The translations under genes were made by a program, and so were the position numbers. Below the pieces are notes generated by a model. That model was not told the origin of the DNA, did no database searches, and saw nothing but the letters and a program-made list of their open reading frames with translations. Positions 35,197 to 45,286 of a stretch of 64,000 bases of DNA are shown here, piece after piece (the first letter of the stretch is position 1; each line of letters starts with the position of its first letter). The stretch covers positions 1 through 64,000 of the forward strand of contig NZ_JAQFWP010000036.1 in the NCBI RefSeq assembly GCF_027706745.1. The letters run 5' to 3'. Origin of the DNA: Nocardiopsis suaedae. GTDB lineage: Bacteria > Actinomycetota > Actinomycetes > Streptosporangiales > Streptosporangiaceae.

Positions 35197-36198
35197 ATGG
35201 CACCACCCCCCGCCCGCACCGCCGTCGCGGCCGCCGGGCTCCGCAAGTCCTACGGCGACCAGACCGTGCTCGGCGGCATCGACCTGGAGATCCCCGCCGG
35301 GACCGTGTTCTCGCTGCTGGGCCCCAACGGCGCCGGAAAGACCACCATGGTCAAGATCCTCACCACGCTCATCGGCGCCGACGGCGGCCGGATGCGCATC
35401 CTCGGCCACGACCCGGTGCGCGAGCCCGACGCGGTGCGCGCACAGATCGGCGTCACCGGCCAGTACTCGGCGGTCGACGGCCTGCTGACCGGGGAGGAGA
35501 ACCTGCGCCTGATGGCCGACCTGCACCGGCTGGGCCGCCGCGCCGGGCGCGCGCGCACCGCCGAACTGCTGGAGCGGTTCGACCTCGCCGACGCCGCCCG
35601 CAAACCGGCCTCCGCCTACTCCGGGGGCATGCGCCGCCGCCTCGACCTGGCGATGAGCCTGGTCGGCGGCCCGCGCCTGCTCTTCCTCGACGAGCCCACC
35701 ACCGGCCTGGACCCGCGCAGCCGCCGCGGCCTGTGGGACATCATCCGCGGCCTGGTCGCCGACGGCGTCACCGTCTTCCTCACCACCCAGTACCTGGAGG
35801 AGGCCGACCGGCTCGCCGACCGGATCGCGGTGCTCGACCGCGGCACCATCGCCGCCGAGGGCACCGCCGACGGGCTCAAGCGGCGCGTCGCCGGGGGCCA
35901 CGTGCGGCTGCGCTTCGACACGGCGGCCGGGCTCGGCGCCGCCGAGCGCCTCCTCGGCGGCCGCCGCGACGACGAGGCGCTGGCCCTGCAGGTCCCCGGC
36001 GACACCGGGGTCGCCGGGCTCCGGTCGCTGCTGACCCGCCTCGACGACGCGGGCATCGCGGTCGAGGAGCTGTCGGTGCACACGCCCGACCTCGACGACG
36101 TCTTCCTCGCCCTCACCGGGCACGGCACCGGCGCCGACGCCGGTGCCCACGCGCAGAACCCCCCCGTCCACGCCCAGCGAAAGGCGGCCCAGCCGTGA
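35197..36198 (+). CDS. DrrA-like ABC exporter ATP-binding protein
   Basis: The 333-residue ATPase has Walker A LLGPNGAGKTTMVKILTTLI, signature YSGGMRRRLDLAMSLV, Walker B LLFLDEPTTGLDPRSRR and the H-loop region FLTTQYLEEADRLADR. The C-terminal part (VRLRFDTAAG onward) matches the DrrA regulatory domain. It powers export of hydrophobic drugs, classically anthracyclines. It overlaps the permease start by 4 nt (GTGA). Start ATG 35197 follows a purine-rich stretch. Confidence 0.9.
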   Translation: MAPPPARTAVAAAGLRKSYGDQTVLGGIDLEIPAGTVFSLLGPNGAGKTTMVKILTTLIGADGGRMRILGHDPVREPDAVRAQIGVTGQYSAVDGLLTGEENLRLMADLHRLGRRAGRARTAELLERFDLADAARKPASAYSGGMRRRLDLAMSLVGGPRLLFLDEPTTGLDPRSRRGLWDIIRGLVADGVTVFLTTQYLEEADRLADRIAVLDRGTIAAEGTADGLKRRVAGGHVRLRFDTAAGLGAAERLLGGRRDDEALALQVPGDTGVAGLRSLLTRLDDAGIAVEELSVHTPDLDDVFLALTGHGTGADAGAHAQNPPVHAQRKAAQP

Positions 36199-36986
36199 CC
36201 ACGCTCACCCACGCCCTCGGCGACTCGGCGACGATGGTCCGCCGCCAGGTCAAGCACATGTGGCGGTACCCGTCCGTGACGCTGATGCTCGTCGGGATGC
36301 CGATCCTGATGCTGCTGCTGTTCGTGTACGTCTTCGGCGACGCCATGGGGGCCGGGCTCGGCGGCGCCTCCGGCGGCCGGGCCGCCTACCTCGACTACAT
36401 CGTCCCCGGCATCCTGCTGATGACGATGGCGTCCACCGCGCAGGGCACCGCCATCTCGGTGGCCATGGACATGTCCGAGGGCATCGTCGCCCGCTTCCGG
36501 ACCATGGCCATCGCCCGGGTGTCCGTGCTGACCGGCCACGTCGTCGGAAGCCTCTTCCAGGCGCTGTTCAGCGTCGCGGTCGTCACCGGGGTGGCGCTGC
36601 TGCTCGGGTTCCGCCCGTCCGCCGGTCCGGTGGAGTGGCTCGCCGCCGCCGGGCTGGTGCTCGTGGTCTCCTTCGCGCTGACTTGGCTGACGGTGGCGCT
36701 CGGCATCGCGTCGGGGAGTGTGGAGAACGCCAGCAACGTGCCCATGCCGCTGATGTTCCTGCCCTTCCTGGGCAGCGGGTTCGTACCGACCGACACGCTC
36801 CCGGCCGGGCTGCGGTGGTTCGCCGAGTACCAGCCCTTCACCCCGATCATCGAGACCCTTCGAGGGCTGCTGATGGGGACGGGGGCCGCCGACAGCGCCC
36901 CGCTGGCGCTCGGCTGGTGCGCGGCCGTCTCCGTGGCCTCCTACCTGTGGGCGAAGAAGCTGTACAACCGCGACCCCTCGGTGTAG
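36195..36986 (+). CDS. DrrB-like ABC-2 type permease
   Basis: The 263-residue permease has six hydrophobic segments and the ABC-2 text LDYIVPGILLMTMASTAQGT and FLPFLGSGFVPTDTLPAGLR. It forms the membrane half of the exporter with the preceding ATPase. Start GTG 36195 overlaps the ATPase stop. The C-terminus AKKLYNRDPSV is family-like. The operon ends at the strong hairpin at 37005-37047. Confidence 0.9.
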   Translation: MTTLTHALGDSATMVRRQVKHMWRYPSVTLMLVGMPILMLLLFVYVFGDAMGAGLGGASGGRAAYLDYIVPGILLMTMASTAQGTAISVAMDMSEGIVARFRTMAIARVSVLTGHVVGSLFQALFSVAVVTGVALLLGFRPSAGPVEWLAAAGLVLVVSFALTWLTVALGIASGSVENASNVPMPLMFLPFLGSGFVPTDTLPAGLRWFAEYQPFTPIIETLRGLLMGTGAADSAPLALGWCAAVSVASYLWAKKLYNRDPSV

Positions 36987-37004
36987 CCGGTCCCGCACAG
37001 CGAC

Positions 37005-37047
37005 GGCGGCGGCCGCTCCCCCCTTCCGGGGCGGGGCGGCCGCCGCC
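37005..37047. terminator. Bidirectional terminator between the convergent ABC and UvrA-like genes
   Basis: A perfect 12-bp stem GGCGGCGGCCGC/GCGGCCGCCGCC (37005-37016, 37036-37047) with further inner pairing lies 19 nt after the permease stop and 26 nt beyond the uvrA-like stop. Confidence 0.85.
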
Positions 37048-37073
37048 GCGTGCCCACGGGTACGGACCGCGGG

Positions 37074-39464
<2,391 letters not shown>

Positions 39465-39660
39465 CGTCTCTCCATCCGTCGTCCTTCAGGCAGGGCGGCC
39501 GTGTGGGCCCCATGGTGCCGCCCGGCACTGACAGCGCACTGACAGCCGGGCGGCGGGCACGGCCGCGGGACCGCTCAGCGGCCCCCCGTGCCGCCGGGGG
39601 CCGGTGCGCCCGGGGCGGCATGCGGCGGAAGGATCGCCCGCATCGTCGTGCCCATGCAGG

Positions 39661-40107
39661 TCACGCTAGGCGAGGAGGGGTGGGCGGGGCTTCTCGATTC
39701 CTGACCGGTCTGGTCACCTGTTTGGAAACACAGGAGGGGATGCCCTCGGTCCCGGCGGCCTCGCGCCGGTAGACGCTGGGCGGCATCCCGACGAGCTCGG
39801 TGAAGCGGGTGCTGAAGGTCCCCAGCGAAGAGCAGCCGACTTCGAAGCAGACGTCGGTGACGCTCATGTCGCCGCGGCGCAAAAGCGCCATGGCCCGCTC
39901 GATGCGGCGCGTCATGAGGTAGGCGTAGGGGGATTCGCCGTAGGCCTGCCGGAACCGGCGGCTCAGGTGCCCCGCCGACATGTGCACGCCCCGGGCCAGG
40001 GCCTCGACGTCCAGCGGGCGGGCGTACTCCCGGTCGATCCGGTCCCGGACCCGCCGGAGCAGGATGAGTTCCCGGAAGCGCTGTTCATCGGCGTCGATGC
40101 TGCTCAC
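39661..40107 (-). CDS. AraC-family transcriptional regulator, single HTH domain
   Basis: The 148-residue protein is essentially one AraC DNA-binding domain: RVRDRIDREYARPLDVEALA, HMSAGHLSRRFRQAYGESPY and SVTDVCFEVGCSSLGTFSTR, followed by a short tail. GTG 40107 (VSSIDADEQRFRELILLRRV) is the conserved start; a longer ORF reaches 40161 without support. Close relatives in actinobacteria are encoded next to UvrA-like and VOC genes, so it probably activates the uvrA-like gene 196 nt downstream. Confidence 0.85.
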   Translation of the reverse strand: MSSIDADEQRFRELILLRRVRDRIDREYARPLDVEALARGVHMSAGHLSRRFRQAYGESPYAYLMTRRIERAMALLRRGDMSVTDVCFEVGCSSLGTFSTRFTELVGMPPSVYRREAAGTEGIPSCVSKQVTRPVRNREAPPTPPRLA

Positions 40108-40438
40108 AGCTGGAATTCTGACACAGGGCCCCAGAGCCGGAACAGAACCGGTTCCGGCCACCGGCCGTCGGAGCGCCGAGGGCGGGCTCCGGCGTGTCCC
40201 CTCCCTCGGGCCGCCGTCGGGCGCGTGGCACGGCGATGCGGACGGCCCCTTGGAAGCATTCCGGCACGGGACGCCCTTCCCGGGCGGCGGCCTCTCCGAT
40301 GGTCCTCAGGTCCTCTTCGCCGACCACGACGGCGGTCTTCCCCAGTCCCATGAGGGCATGGCCTCCCGCCGACCGGCCCGCCGCCGTCCTGGTGGGCGGG
40401 TCCGCCCACCAGGACGGCGGCGTCGGTTCATCCGGGAC
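40108..40438. other. Intergenic gap with possible gene remnant
   Basis: The gap holds the araC upstream region and, at 40380-40421, a strong hairpin. On the minus strand an 88-codon ORF (40351-40085) begins MGLGKTAVVVGEEDLRTIGE and then becomes Arg/Pro/Gly-rich and runs into araC in another frame. The first 45 residues look protein-like and may be the remnant of a lost gene; I cannot assign it. Confidence 0.35.
40380..40421. terminator. Perfect 20-bp-stem hairpin after the aldo/keto reductase gene
   Basis: Arms at 40380-40399 and 40402-40421 are perfectly complementary with only GT between them (a few loop pairs would open). It lies 18 nt beyond the minus-strand stop of the reductase gene and probably ends that transcript. 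Confidence 0.8.
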
Positions 40439-41434
40439 TCATACCGCCCCGCGCCGACGGTCTCCGGCACGCGGCACGACCTCGACACGGCCGGCGACCC
40501 CGGGAGAGGTCTCGGCCTCCGCGGTGAACGCCTCCAGGTAGCCGGGTTCCGGTTCCGCGGCGGCGTCCAGACGCGCCACCGCCCCCGCGTCCAGCTCCAG
40601 GCCGGCGGCGCCGAGGTTCTCCTTGAGTACTTCCGGGGCCGAGGCGGCGACGATCGGGTGTACCCACCTCCGCCGCGCCCGGGTCCAGGCGATCGCCACC
40701 TGGGCGGGCGTGGCCCCCGTCTCGGCGGCCACCTCGGCCACGGCCCGGACGGCCCACCGCTCGTGCTCCGACGGAGCCCCGCCTCCCGCCCCGGCCAGCG
40801 CCCCGCGGGCGGTGGGGCGCCACACCGCCGCCGAAAGCCCCAGGTGGCCGACCATGGGCAACTGGTCCCGCTCCACCCCGCGCGCCGCGACGTTGTAGGG
40901 CACCTGGATGCCCGCGAACGGGGTCCAGTCGCGCCATTCGGCGAGCGCGTCCGCCCGCGCCGCCACCCACGCCGGTGAGTCGGAGATGCCGGTGTACAGC
41001 ACCTTTCCGGCCCGGACCGCGTCATCGAGGGCCCGCATGGTCTCCTCGATCGGCGTGTTCCGGTCCCACAGGTGCACCCACAGCACGTCGACGCGGTCGG
41101 TGCGCAGCCGCCGCAGGCTCCGGTCAAGGGACAGGGCGAGGTTTCTGCGGTGGGTGCCCCCGGCGTTGGCGTCGTCCGGATCCCGGGTCAGCCCGAACTT
41201 CGTCGCCAGGACCCACCGGTCCCGCTCCCCGTGCAGGAGTCCGCCCAGGACCTCCTCGGAGTCGCCGTAGGCCGAGGCGGTGTCGATGGTGTTCCCTCCG
41301 GCCTCGGCGTACGTGTCCAGCAGGTGGCGGTGGTTCCGCTGTGCCCCGCCGTCGCCGCGCGCGAAGAACGGCGTGCCGCCGAGGAAGAGCTCCGACACCC
41401 GCAGCCCGGTGCGGCCGAACAGAAAGTGCCGCAT
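40439..41434 (-). CDS. Aldo/keto reductase
   Basis: The 331-residue protein is a TIM-barrel NADPH oxidoreductase. It begins FGRTGLRVSELFLGGTPFF and shows the catalytic Asp and Tyr (NTIDTASAYGDSEEVLG), Lys (LATKFG) and His (VLWVHLWDRN). It is the downstream partner of the flavin reductase gene: an alternative GTG at 41443 overlaps that gene's stop by 4 nt, so translation is coupled. ATG 41434 is listed because it has the better spacing to GGGAG. The substrate is unknown; sugars, aldehydes or xenobiotics are possible. Confidence 0.9.
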   Translation of the reverse strand: MRHFLFGRTGLRVSELFLGGTPFFARGDGGAQRNHRHLLDTYAEAGGNTIDTASAYGDSEEVLGGLLHGERDRWVLATKFGLTRDPDDANAGGTHRRNLALSLDRSLRRLRTDRVDVLWVHLWDRNTPIEETMRALDDAVRAGKVLYTGISDSPAWVAARADALAEWRDWTPFAGIQVPYNVAARGVERDQLPMVGHLGLSAAVWRPTARGALAGAGGGAPSEHERWAVRAVAEVAAETGATPAQVAIAWTRARRRWVHPIVAASAPEVLKENLGAAGLELDAGAVARLDAAAEPEPGYLEAFTAEAETSPGVAGRVEVVPRAGDRRRGAV

Positions 41435-41439
41435 GCCGC

Positions 41440-42072
41440 TCACACTCCCGCCGGGATGCGGGCCGCCTTCTCCCGGACCGAACGCATCGCCTGCGCCCAG
41501 GGCAGGAGCTGGTCGAGCATCGTGCCCAGTGCGCCCTCCTGGTGGTCGGCGGGGGCGAAGTGCTGCAGGTCCTCGAAGTCGGTGTACAGGCCGAGCGACA
41601 CCTGCGCCTGGACATGGGCCACGCGGACCTCGGAGAGGACGCCCCGCAGGTGGTCGACCGCGTGGGCCGCGCCCACGGCGCCGTAGCCCACGAAACCGGC
41701 CGCCTTGTCGTGCCACTCCGCGTACAGGTAGTCCACGGCGTTCTTCAGCGCGGCCGGGACGGACCGGTTGTACTCGGGGGTGACGAAGACGAAGGCGTCG
41801 AACCCGTCGACCGTCCGCGCCCACGCCCGGGTGTGCTCCCCGGTGTAGTGGCCCAGGGACGGCGGCAGCGGCTCGTCGAACAGGGGGAGTGCGATGTCGG
41901 CGAGGTCGACCAGCGTGTAATCGGCGCCGCCCCGGGCCTGCGCCCGCTCGTGCGCCCACCGGCCGACCGCGGCGCCCTTGCGCTCGATCCCGACCTCGTC
42001 GCCGCGCCGGTCCGGGCGCGTGGATCCGATGACGACGGCGACCTTCAATGGCGTCTCGTTGTGCGTGTCCAT
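41440..42072 (-). CDS. NADPH-dependent FMN reductase
   Basis: The 210-residue flavodoxin-like protein has LKVAVVIGSTRPDRRG, the FMN-phosphate loop, and FVFVTPEYNRSVPAALKNAV, the signature of the SsuE/ChrR/YieF class. It reduces FMN or quinones and xenobiotics. The start is ATG 42072. It is divergent from an XRE-type regulator 101 nt away, which is probably its repressor, and co-transcribed with the aldo/keto reductase. Confidence 0.9.
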   Translation of the reverse strand: MDTHNETPLKVAVVIGSTRPDRRGDEVGIERKGAAVGRWAHERAQARGGADYTLVDLADIALPLFDEPLPPSLGHYTGEHTRAWARTVDGFDAFVFVTPEYNRSVPAALKNAVDYLYAEWHDKAAGFVGYGAVGAAHAVDHLRGVLSEVRVAHVQAQVSLGLYTDFEDLQHFAPADHQEGALGTMLDQLLPWAQAMRSVREKAARIPAGV

Positions 42073-42173
42073 GGCCCTCAGCCTCGCGCCGCGCCGTGGG
42101 CCGGAACAGGCCGCGTCGGGGGTGGCCCCACGGGGGCCACCCTCATCGCGCCGAATGTCCCTAGACTGCCCGC

Positions 42174-43019
42174 ATGGGCGACAACGAACTCGGGACGTTC
42201 CTGCGCTCCTGCCGCGATGCCCTCGCCCCGGCCCAGGTCGGCCTGCCCGAGGGGCCGCGCCGCCGGGCACCCGGCCTGCGCCGTGCCGAGGTCGCCACGC
42301 TCGCCGGGGTGAGCGTCGAGTACCTCACACGCCTGGAGCAGGGCCGCGACCGGCACCCGTCCACGGAAGTGCTGTCGGCGCTCGCCGAAGCCCTCATGCT
42401 CACGCCCGACGCGTACGTGCACCTGCACCGCCTCGCCAAGTCGATCGGCGGACGCGAGTGCCAGGGGGGCGAGCCGCCCCGGCGCACGGTGCGGCCGACG
42501 GTCCGGGCCCTGGTCGAACGCTTGGAGCCGTCGCCCGCGGCGGTGTTCAACCGCTTGGACGACGTGCTGGTCCACACCGACGGCTTCGCCAGGCTGGTCG
42601 AACCGTCCGGCCTCCTGGACGGGCCGGAGCCCAATCTCACCCGGTTCGTCTTCACCGACTCCCGCGCGCGCTCCGCTCTGCCCGACTGGGAGCTGGTGGC
42701 CGACGCGCAGACCGCCCGGCTGCGTTCCCAGTCGGCCTGGGGCGACGGCCACATGTTCCCGATGGTCGAGGAGCTGTCGGAGATCCCCGAGTTCGCCTCG
42801 CGCTGGCGGAACGCGGCGTCCCTCCCGCCGCGCAGGGGCGTGCACCGCTGGGTTCACCCCGAAGCAGGGGAGCTGCGCCTGGCGTTCGAGTGCCTGGACC
42901 TGCCCGACTACGACGGCCAGTACCTGCTGGCCTATCTCCCCGAGGACGCGGCCACCGCCGCCGCCTTGGACCGACTCACCGGCCTGCGCCCGGGGGCCCT
43001 GCGCGCCGTGGGGGACTGA
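42174..43019 (+). CDS. XRE-family regulator with MmyB-like ligand domain
   Basis: The 281-residue protein has an N-terminal HTH (FLRSCRDALAPAQVGLPEG; LRRAEVATLAGVSVEYLTRL; DRHPSTEVLSALAEAL) and a C-terminal MmyB-like PAS-type domain (VFNRLDDVLVHTDGFARLVE; HRWVHPEAGELRLAFECLDL). Such regulators sit divergent to short-chain or aldo/keto reductases and NmrA-type genes, as here. A second member of the family lies at 51221-52153. Confidence 0.9.
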   Translation: MGDNELGTFLRSCRDALAPAQVGLPEGPRRRAPGLRRAEVATLAGVSVEYLTRLEQGRDRHPSTEVLSALAEALMLTPDAYVHLHRLAKSIGGRECQGGEPPRRTVRPTVRALVERLEPSPAAVFNRLDDVLVHTDGFARLVEPSGLLDGPEPNLTRFVFTDSRARSALPDWELVADAQTARLRSQSAWGDGHMFPMVEELSEIPEFASRWRNAASLPPRRGVHRWVHPEAGELRLAFECLDLPDYDGQYLLAYLPEDAATAAALDRLTGLRPGALRAVGD

Positions 43020-43208
43020 CCGCCGGGAGCTCTCCGACGGCCGGGCCCGCTTTCGCCGTTCGACGCCGGGCCCGCCCCGGCGTGGGCGAGTGCGCCTCCA
43101 CCGCTCCCAGGACAGGGCTTCGACGACTCTCACCATTCAGATGTCGCCATCATTCGGATTGTGTGTGTATCCTGATCCCCGGACGGCGGAACACGGGAGG
43201 GATCGGCG

Positions 43209-44333
43209 ATGGTCCGACTGACACGGGTCCAGCAGCAGGCCCGCACGCGCGCCACGGTGCTGGCGGCGGCCAGGGCGGAGTTCACCGAGCACGGCTACGC
43301 CCCGGCCAAGGTCGACCGGATCGCCGAGCGGGCGGAGCTGACCCGCGGCGCCGTCTACTCCAACTTCCCGAGCAAGCGGGCCCTGTACCTGTCGGTGCTG
43401 GTCGACCTGGTCGAATCCGAGGGCCCCGGCGGCGCCCCCGCGGCACCGGGCCCTCCCGGAACGGCGGGCGCGGCGCTCGGCGCCCTCGCCCGCGCCTGGC
43501 TGGAGCGCATCCCCCTCGCCGACGACCCCGCCGCCGGGGGCCGCCTGCGGCTGCGCTCCCTGTCCGGCGCCGCCGACCGCGACAGCGACCGGGCCGTGCT
43601 CGCCCAGGCCGCCCACCTGGAGGCCCTCCTTCTGGCCATCGGGCTGGAGTCCTGCGAGCCGCGCGCCGGACGCCGCGTCCGGCTCGCCGAGATCGCTCTG
43701 ACGCTGCTGGGCGGCTGCGGGGCGCTCGCCGAGTCCGCCCCCGGCTTCGGCGACCCCTTCGACCGGATCCGCGCCTGCGAACACCTCGCGGACCTCGACC
43801 TCGCCGACACCTGGGCGCCCGCGCACCTGCCCTACGTCCCGCCCGCCGCGCCCGCCCGGGACCCCTGGTCCCCGCCCGCCGGCCCGGCGGACGCGATCGG
43901 CGGCGCACCGGCCGACCTCGGTGCCGACGGCGTGGTCGCCGTCCTGGGCGCCCGCCGCCTCGCCGCCGCCGAGGAGGCCGTGCGCGCGGCGCGTCCGGGA
44001 GACCGGGTCACCGTCGCCGTCGTCACCGGGGACCCGGCCGAGACCGGGGCCCTCGTCCGGTTGCGCGTCGCCGACCTGGTCGCGTGCCTGCGGCGGGTGT
44101 TCCCGGCGCGGACCTGGGACGGCCTGCGGCTGGTCATCGACGACACCGGAGCGGTGGCCGAGGCGCTCGGCCTGTCCGGGGCCGACGACGAGACCGAGGC
44201 CGCCGTCCGGGTCGGTCGGGGGCGGATCACCGCCCGGTCCCAGGGCCGGGGGGCCGCCCACGCCGCAGCGACCGCCGGAGCCGCCGACACCGCCGAGCGC
44301 ACGGCCTCCTCCGGCGGAGACGATCCTCGATGA
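43209..44333 (+). CDS. TetR-family regulator fused to a C-terminal thioredoxin-fold-like domain
   Basis: The 374-residue protein is much longer than a normal TetR (about 200). Residues 1-60 are a standard HTH (LAAARAEFTEHGYAPAKVDR; LTRGAVYSNFPSKRALYLSV). A ligand domain extends to about 220. After a Pro-rich hinge, residues ~235-350 read as an alpha/beta domain (GVVAVLGARRLAAAEEAVRA; VTVAVVTGDP; GLRLVIDDTGAVAEALGLSG; AAVRVGRGRITARSQGRG), which resembles the AhpC/thioredoxin fold without the CxxC. It may sense redox state or a metabolite. It precedes the wHTH and short PPDK genes on the same strand. Confidence 0.75.
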   Translation: MVRLTRVQQQARTRATVLAAARAEFTEHGYAPAKVDRIAERAELTRGAVYSNFPSKRALYLSVLVDLVESEGPGGAPAAPGPPGTAGAALGALARAWLERIPLADDPAAGGRLRLRSLSGAADRDSDRAVLAQAAHLEALLLAIGLESCEPRAGRRVRLAEIALTLLGGCGALAESAPGFGDPFDRIRACEHLADLDLADTWAPAHLPYVPPAAPARDPWSPPAGPADAIGGAPADLGADGVVAVLGARRLAAAEEAVRAARPGDRVTVAVVTGDPAETGALVRLRVADLVACLRRVFPARTWDGLRLVIDDTGAVAEALGLSGADDETEAAVRVGRGRITARSQGRGAAHAAATAGAADTAERTASSGGDDPR

Positions 44334-44632
44334 CGCCGCCGGACCACGGCGGAGGAGAGCGCGGCGCCGGTCAAGGCTCCGAACCCGCGCCGGCCCGCTG
44401 GGGACGCCAGGGGGACGCCGCTCCAGTGCCCCTGTCGGCGAATCCGGCGCGGAGGGCGTCGCAGGTCGTCGCCCGGCCGAACGACGACGGGCCATGTGCG
44501 GGGCTGCGCCGGTGTGCGCCCGTCCCCCGGGCCCACACCGCACACGGCGGCCGTTCCGACCGTCCGGCCTCCCCGAGACCGACACGGGCACTGCCGGTCC
44601 GGAACGCATCCCCGGAAGAAGGGTAAGGACGC
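44334..44632. other. Gap between the TetR-fusion gene and the wHTH gene
   Basis: No gene or clear hairpin is seen in these 299 bp. ORFs in either direction are Arg/Pro/Gly-rich. It probably holds the promoter of the wHTH-PPDK pair and any operator of the TetR-fusion protein; GAAGAAGG before ATG 44633 is the ribosome site. Confidence 0.4.
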
Positions 44633-45286
44633 ATGACCCCGCCTCCGCTCGCCCCCGGCCCCGGCGCCGACCCCGGCCCCGGCGCCGACCCCGGCCCGGC
44701 GGTGCTCCACACGCTGCGCTGCGGCGGGCACGCCGACACCGGCCGCGTCGCCGCGGCCGCCGGGATCACCGCCGACGAGGCCGAGTCCGCCCTGATCGAC
44801 CTCGCGGCCGCCGGACTGGTCACCCGCCACCCCGCCCCCTTCCCCGGCTGGGGGCTGACGGACGCCGGGCGCGCCGCCCACGCCGAGCGGACCGCCCGCG
44901 AGCTGGAGGAGTCCGGCGTCCGCGACGCGGTGGCGGCGGCGTTCGAGCGTTTCGCCGCCCTCAACCCCGAACTGCTCGACCTGTGCACCGCCTGGCAGCT
45001 CAGGCCCGTCGACGGGGTGCCGGCCATCAACGACCACAGCGACCCGGCCTACGACGCCCGCGTCCTGGACCGCTTCGCCGACCTGCACCGGCGCGCCCTC
45101 CCCGTCTGCGCCGACCTGGCCGCGGCGCTGCCCCGCTTCGACCGCTACCGGGTCCGCCTCACCGACGCCCTCGACCATGCCCGCGCCGGGGCGGGGGAGT
45201 ACGTCGCCGACCACACCGCCTCGTTCCACACCGTGTGGGCCGAACTCCACGAGGACCTCCTCGCCACCCTCGGGATCCCGCGGTGA
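44633..45286 (+). CDS. Winged-helix protein linked to short PPDK
   Basis: The 217-residue protein has a Gly/Pro/Asp repeat at its N-terminus (GADPGPGADPGP), a winged-HTH-like region (VAAAAGITADEAESALIDLA, AGLVTRHPAPFPGWGLTDAG) and a C-terminal helical domain (PELLDLCTAWQLRPVDGVPA; YRVRLTDALDHARAGAGEYV). I do not recognise a named family for the second half. Its stop overlaps the GTG of the PPDK-like gene by 4 nt, so the two products are made together. It may regulate or assist the kinase rather than bind DNA. Confidence 0.65.
   Translation: MTPPPLAPGPGADPGPGADPGPAVLHTLRCGGHADTGRVAAAAGITADEAESALIDLAAAGLVTRHPAPFPGWGLTDAGRAAHAERTARELEESGVRDAVAAAFERFAALNPELLDLCTAWQLRPVDGVPAINDHSDPAYDARVLDRFADLHRRALPVCADLAAALPRFDRYRVRLTDALDHARAGAGEYVADHTASFHTVWAELHEDLLATLGIPR

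Noticed and set aside
40085-40351. 88-codon minus-strand ORF upstream of araC
   Set aside because: Runs into araC in another frame and turns into Arg/Pro text; only the first ~45 residues look protein-like, so it is noted in the gap entry and not called as a gene.
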